From Clostridia bacterium (GTDB taxonomy: Bacteria; Bacillota; Clostridia; Christensenellales; UBA1242): a stretch of 43,477 nucleotides of DNA. The notes under the pieces are model-generated. The model did not search any database, had not been told where the DNA came from, and saw nothing but the letters and a program-made list of their open reading frames with translations. Shown here one piece after another: positions 20,401 through 27,000 of this stretch. The first letter of the stretch is position 1, and every line of letters begins with the position of its first letter. Location: the NCBI GenBank assembly GCA_028709705.1, contig JAQVWL010000007.1, forward strand, positions 1-43,477, given 5' to 3'. The translations under genes were made by a program, and so were the position numbers.

Positions 20401-23400
20401 TGAGGTGCAAAGTGCTTCGATTTATGATGTTTATGGAATAAAAAACACAAATAGCGGAGTTTATGTTGGCGGTCTTGTTGGTGTCAATGGCGGTTATATT
20501 TTAGATAGTTATGCCGATGTTGATGTAAAAGGTTCAAGCAATGCAGGCGGTCTTGTTGGCCTTAATGCTGGGCTTATCAGCAACAGTTATAGCACAGGCA
20601 AAGTTGTCAGTCCAACTGCTTATGCGTTCGGTCAAGGCAATGGTGGAAAAGTATATTATTGCTACACTTCTTCAATGGTTGAAGGCAGTTCTGCAAGCGT
20701 GTTTGGAAATAATACTGCAATTGGTTGCTATTATGATCTTTATGGAACAGGTGTTTGGCAAAACATTCAAAACGGAGATGAAAACACAATTATAACAAGC
20801 AACACAAACACAATGGCGGTTATTACCGAAAACACAGGCACAGAAATATTCCTATCAAACCCAACCGCAAGCATAAAATTTGGTTATGATTTTACCAAAA
20901 ATTATGGTTACTTAACTTTTAACGGAGAAGCATACAGCAATTTCAGTTATATGCAAAATGGGTCAACAGGCAATGGATCAGTAAGTAACAACGCAATTTT
21001 GATTCCAAATGTTGGAAAATTGCAACAACTTAATGATAATGCCACCCAAGCAAAACATTACGCATTGATAAACGATATTTCTTTGACAAGTGATATGGCA
21101 AGCAGAGGTGCTGATGACTATGGCATCAAAAATTGGAAAGCGATTGGCATAAGTGAAGGTTCGGCATTTGCGGGAACATTAACAGGCGAATATTTTGTCA
21201 ATGAAGAAAGCAACAATCACTCAATTTCTGGGCTTGCAAGCACAACGCTTACGGGTTATGTTTATGGTTCAATTTTTGGCGAAACAAACAATGCGGAAAT
21301 AACAAACTTAACAATCAAAGATAGCAGTTTTGAAAATCAAACAGATTATATTGCAGGTCTTGTTTCAAGAGCAAACAACACAACTATTGAAAATATTACT
21401 GTTGAAAATTGCACCTTTAACTATACAGCAAGCGGAGGAATTAACCTTGGCGGTATTGTTGCAAAAGCAACGGGTTTGACAACAATAGAAAACTGCTCTG
21501 TTAGCCAAAGCACAACTTTTGGATATGGTCAGGAAAACAGTTCTTCAAGTTATACAAGCAATATTGGTGGTTTGGTGGGCAGTGCCTTAAATTCTGTATC
21601 TATTAAAAACAGTACAGTGGGAAATGCTTGTCAATTTGGTTACATATCTAGCGGTTCTGTCAAACTTGGTGCAATTTTGGGCAGTGCAGATGGTTCTCAA
21701 CCAATCAACAATCAACCAATAAGCATTGAAGATTGTTCAGTTGGAAATGAAATAGTATTTAGTTATTCACCTGAACAAAGCGTAAGCAGTAAAAGCAATA
21801 TTGGTGGCATTGTTGGATATTCAAAAGGACTTGATATAACAAATGTTGAAATGGGTGCAACAAATCAATTCAACTACCTTGCAAATGGCACAAGTTATAT
21901 GGGCGGAGCGGTTGGCTTTGCAGACCAAAACACTTCTCTTGATACAGTAAAATGTGGCGAAGGTTATGCTTTTAAATACACAGCAACAACAGGGGCAAAT
22001 TCAAGTTATATGGGTGGTATGTTTGGCAAGGCAAGCAATGTTTTAATCACTTCAAGTTCAATTGCAAACGCATACTCGTTTGAATATAGTTCAAATGGCA
22101 CAAGTTATATGGGTGCATTGGCGGGTATTATAGATGCAGGTCAAGCAAGTTCAGTTAATTTGTCTGGCATTACATATGGCACAAATTATGATTTTAGTTT
22201 TGCAACAACCTTAGCGGGAACAAACACAAATTATTTGGGCGGTTTGGCTGGCAAAATTGATGGTGCAACAATAACAAATTCAAGCACACAAACAATATCA
22301 GGCAGTAGTTGGAATTATAAGTACACACTTTCAGATTCATTTTCAATTCAAAACTATGTTGGCGGTGTTGCGGGTTATATTGACAATTCAACCATAAGCG
22401 GTTTCAGTGTTGAAAATGTTAACTTTGGCGGAAGCATAAGCAGTGCAAGCCTAGGCGAAAATTATCTTGGCGGTGTTGCAGGCTATATTGCAAACTCAAC
22501 CATAAAAACAATCAAAGTTTTAAGTTGCACGAATTTATGTTCTTATAGCGGATATGTTGGAGGTATTGCGGGCGTTGTTGAAAACACAGAAATAGGAAAA
22601 GAATTTACAGGTGGAACAGCAAATATTACACTTTCAAACTTGAATATTGATGGTGTTGAAACCGCCAAAATTGGTGGAGTTGCTGGAAAAATTAACAATA
22701 TAAGTGAAGAAGAGAAAAATATTCAAAACATTTCTATTTCAAGTTGCCATATAAACAACCCAAGCTTATCCGCAAAAGTTGGAGGTGTTGTTGGCGAAAG
22801 CGATAGTGCAACCCTTTCAATTAAATATGTTGACATTGATGGCTCTTCAACTATAACAAGCAACAACACAGCGGGCGGAATTTTGGGCGAAGGTTCGATT
22901 GACACGATTTATAAGTGCAACAACAATGCAAGTGTTAGCGCTTATGCACAAAGTTTAGAAATTTCTGGCGGTGAAAATGATGATACAATTACCCCTTATG
23001 CCGGCGGAATTGTCGGAAAACTTGTTGCGGGAATTATAAGTGAATGCGACAACACAGGTTTAATAAATGCGGGTTATAATGTGCCTAATGCAAAATGGTT
23101 TAAATATAATTTTACAGATATGATAATTGGTGAAAATATTGAATATTCAAAGGGTTCAAATCAAAGTTTTGCGGGCGGAATTTCGGGGTATAGTGGAGCA
23201 GAAGTTGTTGTTTTAGATTCAAGGAACTTTAACTCGGTAACAGCAAAAGCAAAAATAACAGTTGCAATCAAAAAAGCCAATTACTCATTCGAAGTGTTTG
23301 GTGTTGGTTATAGAGCCGAAGGTTATTTGGGTGGAAAAGTTGAAAAAGCATACGCAAACGGCATTTCCTATATAAGCAATGGAACAAGTTTGCTAAATTG

Positions 23401-24007
23401 TTCTAACAGCGGAAGCATAATCGGTGGAGATTCAACATATTGGAATATGTTCCACAGCAATTATGATGACAGTTTCTATGTTATTGATTATGGTTACCAA
23501 TACAATTCATCAAGCGCAGATGTTTATGCTTCTTGGGTGGCATATGATGATGATGCGTATAGTGGCGGTATTTTGGGCGGTGCAAGGTCAGTGTGGGAAA
23601 ATGATTTTGGTTTGTATATGGTTTCAAACAGTTATTACGGTTCAAATGACATCAACATCATTATTTATGATGTTTGCTACCCAAGCATTGAAAATCTTTA
23701 CTATGCAAATCAAATTTGCAATAACCCAATTGTTTCAACAAATAACATGAGTGGCAACTTTGGTTATATTCTTAATTGTCAATCACTTGTTAGTTATCCA
23801 ACCTATAACAATGTTTCAGGTTGCACAAGTTATGCTTTAAATTATCCAATAAGTATGCTAGGGTCATTAAACGCGATACTTGAAAATTCAATAAGTGTGT
23901 TAAGAAATCAAAGCACAGAATCAAACCCACAAACAGATGTAAACACATCTGTTGGCAATTTACCTACAAACTATATTCACAATGACGGCGGACTTGGCAT
24001 TGCATAA
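8426..24007 (+). CDS. Giant GLUG-repeat/Ig-like lipoprotein, 5193 residues
   Basis: Predicted surface lipoprotein: basic N-terminus, hydrophobic stretch, lipobox FTAC with cysteine 32. Bacterial Ig-like strands fill residues of about 40-960. Six beta-helix modules follow, each opening with a cap segment (N-P-(I/L)-x-I and a helix, then a strand like YILMTDINL, then a G-N-x-Y/F-x-I element). The caps start at about residues 968, 2119, 2569, 3182, 3870 and 4177. Behind the caps lie GLUG-type repeats such as GGLVGxNxGxIxN(C/S). A second Ig-like block (about 1335-2100) separates modules 1 and 2. The last module carries an array of about 15 short repeats. There is no LPXTG, SLH or choline-binding end. 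The frame is intact over 15.6 kb and ends 31 nt before a paralogue. An adhesin or matrix role is inferred from the architecture only. Confidence 0.9.
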   Translation: MSIIFNKNFSKNLSRIVLMIFFVFCSIFFTACKENYENMSITLSNNGGEVILFINEGVSTTQSVVATVNANANIDKRILVSAESNMILITPPEFDGENNSTITLTAIGVCKNVPVNITSVEGGKTAVFYVSVIIPLNLLSETTTLDNLYVVKGEPKNLNVEELVTFSPTNTTQKEITFSLQNQIANVTLENNVLTVGENFSSSTITLVATSKSNETQKANITLNVLAPINADMLNFSARYPNHTQTVNLQTQIELTKTFQNKNSVELTVVVNSIEDIVINPFINSTLTLASNIASVSTYTETKNPINTTFVFSINAQNTNGTDAIFFEISYKNYNYVYQTQKFNIYNFDAVASLRYLVDGVVPESYYFTVYDKYTGTYGMEILTEALPNTVPISECGLTLTLLTGASDYIYYNQSGQVIVFQNNKYTFLSGSKIYVVAKTQNSANAQFTISSNSNTELSRLFNISAEAGETAIQFNNSVTVGTNPNYYYLTTNTSMEQKIGFNVASNNIENITITSSGSGFTVNNTIYPDVNFGSYYFYINSVMGSTNQTGTLTIRAGNGLTATARVETFVELVQNLVSFSVPNSQANSAVGQVNILSATQLNSTTFDTKFAVAVKIGNNITLTKNVKGSTSINYSYYDFLLGEGSAYDEDYINFNQFSNAMTQVANYKDYSNVIRPIYLTSFSQIYAGQIGKVWVKVEINGSRLEGGVKTATTFAYYFLVECYQPIQNLTLSNTTINLYAKNSVGDDNYDLTSKNIDVYLNNNVTYNQIVWSNVYGLNYTLNSQKVYEFTNNINSIKIEAFSTLAPYEMNGVTHFANKNSLTFYFVAKIFEFNKVYSVSLKVNILKAQQVENIFVQNVNVQNGIYIELDYSGQQITYQILAQAQKGESGIKPYNNALVYSFQQNGSTSSTILSINSASGLITLTNNANAVGGTGFVRIAPADRYVNGQYVAGETDIAVYIPVTIADGRSRESSFRISSLQEIDNLNLHYTLMISDIITSEDTYAIFENFGGGLYGCLIGQSNFATITTNKTLFGTLSNTAQIKDLIIVGTITNSGNGFVADTNNGVVSNVTIETLINESQYYASSLTVSNANAVGGIVGTNNGEIAFCNFYGKITSTNSIVGGLVGINEGNINNCKVEMYNFLNEDNITFATINGGEFVGGLVGEMSNGTLTNSYAYSYAYSGSETKNYMGLNILGGTNVGGLVGNLLGGSINICFANINDITTLTGNSFTSGEIINAYIIYKTSNEATNANYTVNKIANYNYNTLPINSTWGKDINKNSGYPYFKAILQADSIASMPDTLATNLENIISKTNTSIIYFYASNLTLTSQEIIALNKLNTILFGDLLGGNANGVKALTSNKNILDVYANGITIKNTGFATLTLFSKYDFSIIKTFTIYVIYPISNLTLVYENSQFANGASINVKISDGFALNGQTKNSLLLVNKDILIKTNQLNLDLSSNNENDYSAFILGSGLGAYNFNTQALYDLENNSQIAIKYSISLISNTFDSGKLTDINSMLKTKFDSRFTINLYKGADQITTSTSNAQIEPSDVYTFETYIFSDLPYLQNNSEEDVIVSIDTKNYNTDLFTINVNYIGTIYYTNKTDLTQTTDNASLAVYFQHIFSISIMVTENYKHFDFDGESFTVSLIAKSSQTNSINYNSSVIEKNFDLTINSQSIVSVNATHFALLPNGKTLISQNQKNYVYYEYSTQSNSVLTPGDEGLLAVNIYPVFANYDYLTITYTTTTGESANLRLGVMNKESNGKFTKSNIGFETLENGIKIYNLYSYIISQINQNTLYLSTFIPTEIEKDTVFIITIRAYNEDNELVYQGVNFNLVVQYLEGAEISISDSDGKKISTVARGTEEYLVITIQKDQTVDLENISIDGRLYDGDVNNYITYSGFSIKEEEFSTTRTYTASLYIGSSLKLEDNANYITVGVTVSWIINGKYQSKTTYINVGVVDFLIDEVKLLTDKPNKTNLTAYIGIQTPLLFDFYSANNTNQNASLEMFLANYYYENLSGVNTFGDYVVNRGNENIGSFMANLYYVNGNNYSQILGGNGNIQSNSYFNFSVEEDGTIKITGKRSGSVALLLRIEVKLPSATQNVYKYVDFLFSITVGIYSDEDTPLIIDNETAFYDAINGEVRQNYILMTDINLTNYSPVSTNGIASLDGNNYTINILSWNTETTEAELKLALFDTVNDNTTLKNLCVNVYHSSNIVINTTKHTTINVAGIAITNNGVIYNCSVVAYKTNNSLPNLAVSAGFSLSYSVGQISETITSKLAGFAITNNGNITNCRVGGYSVDYVNKSNVNLGSFNLTGQGNICGFVFENSGVIASSYFANATIKNNSTSGLTTYSTGFVGNNNGDINLSYSKGVGENSFSLSGGGISTSSISAGFAYTNGGSISDCYSNIMLATTNLATQNLYASGRLTSGFAYKNDGTIDRCFTASKIEDAKTTQMNFVGVDNFGEMQNTGKITNSYYYNLNSDLDNAYANTNSNISVKRISEPDLIDNYYGFTFADSASSINGVWFITAYGIDLVSANQIAISNRYVANEVRDLITNELTSYTLPYTSGYEYGSKKNPIIIRNASEFNRVFGGDNNNAGTAIASYYNLDNQTVFGNYRIVTNINLGELIADETNNIKIKSSDMSLIGGTIDGNSFEISGLELVARAESAVKNYGLFATVKNNSIIMNLNIQVIAVNAATVQNVGAIAGTLENSKLINLSLYSKNVDETATIIGNNIVGGVVGKILGESEVKNISINNINVTANHISTSTSQYFVRDQSISSLSNTNISYAGGIAGVVDIYEKSQITNFVHNEDMSKPHLAFLKVSGSMSINGSTVGGVLGYMGPRTYLKDATLELSSKLDQKLIAYNCYAGGIVGENYGDLNMLKAEHEQTVQKQIESQVSSYYKNSSTTVQRGNMTLFEFGNAQDYQPIAIGGLVGQMVSGNLQHSYSKVNVRNSTALYAGGVIGMVPYAPNIKQNYIDLYEVFAFGDVFASIAENVVSGAGGILGYVNFSRTLNFTKVNAVNYWSLTLDTKTNTYYLPSNIYDIYAVTGNTNAYTNIAPITLNNLVVDNSGAISIKAEYLNLYNLPTIACAVNSDSMFAVKNIDFDLNGANSTSKTNNAYASLGSSSFYKMINEDTQSITSFYTFTSTQVSGSEMDTYFRNSDWDPNYWYRYQNNMLPSLITYSENHIYYIYVAQDLKNMVAYPDATFIVVGQNNNGIVKVGNYIRNTGLNIDNFSGVLKGYDSTGDYGFDFEGYSLTFISSTTAGAKIYNLSIKNLGSASSMYQENFGSFVDQSIQTTYENLTFSNCQLYSSASSATTSIGLMANSITGGYISNITFVDCSVNAKANANITNLNVGLMAGQITTQSNSYVQIYDVTAYLSNGNINNSILNDINVDVNGKTIINLCVGTVAGKTTGSVMLYYTANSNTETRIKGVGVSGTSSNPYSADSSFSSIYKGIVFDVQDNNLSQNGAIINYNAGLVIGETNSLNLSFQRSSATQKLNIVGGLTNSGNVDITNANLGGAIGKVANSISISNSASFVDKYVNVDCDINFSAQKVNAGMLIGTSGTVYTIDNIDTYGTINVKATEGASNIGGFVGKANADINISNAVSRTKITVDDDNNSSSALTTVGGLVGLFNSTTSKMVIGENNFNTKYLGTIIISTNNVYAGGILGSALSTSSAVNNDNGIRITSAVFGGDIIIESTALSYIGGIMGASNYNGLTNNEPKRLLKNNLAYGNIYVNCDLAENEDASYVGGLLGKGSSFTYLNSNYSVATIFTAGTQTHENANINALVGVSNGSKTDTDTNNQKYVNYYSNQVSLCLDYNPSESVDAFASENVYYLTNNGTGTSTMLDVLTAYKNQLTELEKTYEIYYGSKINPILINESGYSTASGYFNDDFGGKAKYFVINQALSENKMQNITLKNAFIIGDGFTLTNKNNAVFAEIDAKSVVSGIKVKAEITTSNTNFFSGGTVSATGVGTLANVNKGTIYACNTNEVQSASIYDVYGIKNTNSGVYVGGLVGVNGGYILDSYADVDVKGSSNAGGLVGLNAGLISNSYSTGKVVSPTAYAFGQGNGGKVYYCYTSSMVEGSSASVFGNNTAIGCYYDLYGTGVWQNIQNGDENTIITSNTNTMAVITENTGTEIFLSNPTASIKFGYDFTKNYGYLTFNGEAYSNFSYMQNGSTGNGSVSNNAILIPNVGKLQQLNDNATQAKHYALINDISLTSDMASRGADDYGIKNWKAIGISEGSAFAGTLTGEYFVNEESNNHSISGLASTTLTGYVYGSIFGETNNAEITNLTIKDSSFENQTDYIAGLVSRANNTTIENITVENCTFNYTASGGINLGGIVAKATGLTTIENCSVSQSTTFGYGQENSSSSYTSNIGGLVGSALNSVSIKNSTVGNACQFGYISSGSVKLGAILGSADGSQPINNQPISIEDCSVGNEIVFSYSPEQSVSSKSNIGGIVGYSKGLDITNVEMGATNQFNYLANGTSYMGGAVGFADQNTSLDTVKCGEGYAFKYTATTGANSSYMGGMFGKASNVLITSSSIANAYSFEYSSNGTSYMGALAGIIDAGQASSVNLSGITYGTNYDFSFATTLAGTNTNYLGGLAGKIDGATITNSSTQTISGSSWNYKYTLSDSFSIQNYVGGVAGYIDNSTISGFSVENVNFGGSISSASLGENYLGGVAGYIANSTIKTIKVLSCTNLCSYSGYVGGIAGVVENTEIGKEFTGGTANITLSNLNIDGVETAKIGGVAGKINNISEEEKNIQNISISSCHINNPSLSAKVGGVVGESDSATLSIKYVDIDGSSTITSNNTAGGILGEGSIDTIYKCNNNASVSAYAQSLEISGGENDDTITPYAGGIVGKLVAGIISECDNTGLINAGYNVPNAKWFKYNFTDMIIGENIEYSKGSNQSFAGGISGYSGAEVVVLDSRNFNSVTAKAKITVAIKKANYSFEVFGVGYRAEGYLGGKVEKAYANGISYISNGTSLLNCSNSGSIIGGDSTYWNMFHSNYDDSFYVIDYGYQYNSSSADVYASWVAYDDDAYSGGILGGARSVWENDFGLYMVSNSYYGSNDINIIIYDVCYPSIENLYYANQICNNPIVSTNNMSGNFGYILNCQSLVSYPTYNNVSGCTSYALNYPISMLGSLNAILENSISVLRNQSTESNPQTDVNTSVGNLPTNYIHNDGGLGIA
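11700..12060 (+). repeat. GLUG repeats of module 1 in the first giant protein
   Basis: Successive copies read AVGGIVGTNNGEI, VGGLVGINEGNI, VGGLVGEMSNGTL and VGGLVGNLLGGSI, with N-C or N-S after each: the classic GLUG pattern of right-handed beta-helix surface proteins. Just after them the module closes with TWGKDINKNSGYPYF, a typical end of such a unit. Confidence 0.8.
21553..23190 (+). repeat. Array of about 15 degenerate GLUG-like repeats near the C-terminus of the first giant protein
   Basis: The landmark (Y/N/K)-(M/L/V/I)-G-(G/A)-x-x-G recurs near 21556, 21664, 21796, 21898, 22008, 22107, 22231, 22357, 22465, 22552, 22669, 22777, 22870, 22996 and 23167. Intervals run from 87 to 171 nt, averaging about 115 (about 38 residues). 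Between landmarks many units carry an aromatic strand such as FGY, FSY, FNY, FKY or FEY, unlike the GLUG units elsewhere in the protein. Confidence 0.75.
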
Positions 24008-24038
24008 AATTTCAATTCAAAACTTTTAGGAGAACTTT

Positions 24039-27000
24039 ATGAAAAAAATTTTGGTATTAATATTTGGTTTTTGTTTAGTACTCTCGGGAATGCTTTTCTC
24101 GGGTTGCGGGGACCCTTATGCCAATGTTTATTTAAGTTCAACAAAAAGTCAAATACAATTAGCAGTGGGCGAAACAAAAATTTTTGAAGTACAAATTGAA
24201 AATTATTTTGCAGAAATGAGTTCAAGAATGAGTGCAAACAGCGATGGCGAATTTGCAAGAATTGTAGACATAGATTATCAAAGCAACGGAAAAGCATTTA
24301 TAAGTATTGAAGGTTTAAAAGTTGGAAACGGAGCAGTTCGTGTTTCAACCTATGAAGGTTCAAAAAGCGTTAGTTTAAATGTGGAAGTTTATCAAAAAGT
24401 AACAGGTTTTGAACTAAAAACAAATCCATATGTTGTTAAAGAAAGCGGTTTTGAATTGGTTTTAAAAAATGCAAACTTCTTTGATTTTGAACCAGTAAAT
24501 TCAACCGAAACTCCAATAAAATATACTTATAGCAACCTTAGCGAAAATTTGGAAATCAAAAAAATAATTACTGTTGAAGAAAACGACCAAATAAAAATTG
24601 CTTTACTAACAGCAGAAAATGAAACAATTTTTATAACAGAAGATTATTTTCGGTTGTCAGCAACACTTACAGAATATCCAGAAATAAACCCAATTGAAGA
24701 CTTTTTGGTTGATATAATTGAGCCAATCCAAATTGGCGACCTTAATATAATAAAAAAGGGTTATGACACAGAAAATTATTTGAATGGCGAAAATATAGAA
24801 AAAGTTGAAGAAAATGGTGAAATTACTTTAATTTCAAACAAAAGAGAAAACAGTTATATTGAACTTGAATTGCAAGTTCAAACAGCAAATGTTTTGATTG
24901 AATTAAGTTCTTCAAAAAGTGTTTTGTCGCCTATTTTGGTAAGCGAAAATGACTTTGATTATACTTCAAGTAACAGTTATTTTTTCAGCATTCAAGCCAG
25001 AGATTTGGGTTATGACACCTTAACAATAAAAGCATTTTATGAAAATTATGACGAATATTTGGTAGAAAAAAGTTTTGCAATAAATACTTTAATTATGCCA
25101 ACAAATATTGTGGTTAATGATTTAAGTATGTTTGAAACGCCCGTTATTTTGTATGACCATAATTATGGCAACGAAACAGAATACAAACTTACAGTTGCAG
25201 TAAATTCCTTGGACTCGCTTTTTGAAAGTATTAGTTTTGATGTGATGACTTTTGCAGATGAAACATATACAAATCTTGAAAATTGGAGTCAATACTTATT
25301 TATAAAAGAAAAAGGTATTACAAAAACAACAAACTTTCAAATTCCTTATAGCAGTTTTTCGGGCAATGTATTGTCAAATTCAATCACTTTGTTGGGCAAT
25401 GTTCAATATCAAGGCACAATTTTTATAAGACTTACACTTAACAGCAATTTGATTAGCGAAGGCTCAGTTGTTTTCTATATTCCAATTGAAATCAAAAAAG
25501 GTGCTTTTGGCTTTGAAGTTGAAAGTCAATACGCAAATGGCATTGTTTTGGACCTTAATGAAGAACCACAATATTTTGACGCCTTGTTAATAGACGACCC
25601 CGCATCTTATATAGGCAAAATGGCATTCAACTATCTTTCAACTGCAAGTTTATATTTCAAAGTTGAACAGTCTGCCTTTGGTTCTTTGCAAATCAAACTA
25701 ACACCACTTGCGATTGGGCAGGGCGAAGTAAATTTAATTTTGCCAAATGGTAAATTTGTAAAAATAAAAATAATAGTAAAACAAAGTTTGACTGATGCAA
25801 ACTTAACACTTTTAAACTCAAATTATATTTCAAAAATAACAACTGATGATAACAACAACTTAACAAGTTTTGCAATAAAATATTATTTGGAACCAGATAG
25901 CAAAGACACAGTAAAAACTTATTTAAAATTGCTTACAAATCCAAGCACAGCAAATCTTTTTTCGGCAAGTTACACAATTGAACAAGAAGAAAGTAATATA
26001 AGTTTTGATGTTAACACTTATGAAATTTTGATAAACAAAACAGGCAGTGCAATATTAAATATAAAACTTCAACTTTTGCGTGTCGAAGATTTTGAAATTG
26101 CAACAACAGAAAACGAAATCAATTTTTCTGTTGAAATATTAATCTATTCACCATTAAATAGTTTTGAATTTGAACAAAATTCTACTTCTGTTAGCAACAT
26201 AGAAATTTATAGAAGCAGTGATGTTGGCTTTATTTACATACAACAAAACTATTCTCAAATTGAACTTGATTTGGTTGCAACTCTTCTTAATGGCACCCAA
26301 ATTGAAAACATATTTACATATTTTTCTAGCAATGAAGATTTTGCAATCACAAAATCAAGCCAAAACACTTATACTTTTGTTGCTGATGACAACTTTGGTC
26401 TTTCTGGCACAATGTTAAACTTTGGAACCTATGCCATTAGTGGCAACAAATTAACACTTAATTGCAATGATGTTTTTGCCAAAACAAACATAAGTTTTTG
26501 GATAGCAATTTCAATCAAACAATACAACATAACAATTACAAAGGTTTTAAACATAAAAATTTTGGAATACACACCGCTTTATTCTGTTGGTTTTTATAAT
26601 TATCAAGAAGAAATATACTTGTCGGAAACTTCTCCAAGTTATACATTTTCAACATTCCTTGACCCCAATGCTGACTGCCAAGAATTTAGGGCTTTCTTCA
26701 AGTCAAGAACGGGTGGCGGTGATGATTTGATAAATGTTATTGTCAGAAATGATTTTAAACAAGTTAAAATCGAATACAACAAAAACAAAGGAACAGGTTA
26801 TGGAACCTTGTATTTTGTTCCTTTAACTTCATACACAAGTCAAGACACATATTCTTATTTTACCAGTCTTACTGTTTATGTTTCTGATGGAAGTGATATA
26901 GATAACCCTATGCCAATAAATACAGCACAAGAGTTTAAACAGGCAATGCTCAACGCTCAAACAAGCACCGCAAAACATTTTAAAATAACAACTACTCTTG

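Noticed and set aside
8426-24007. Toxin, polymorphic-toxin or peptidase domain within the giant proteins
   Set aside because: I found no catalytic motif, Rhs/YD repeat, HINT domain or toxin-like C-terminus; the whole length reads as Ig-like and GLUG structure.
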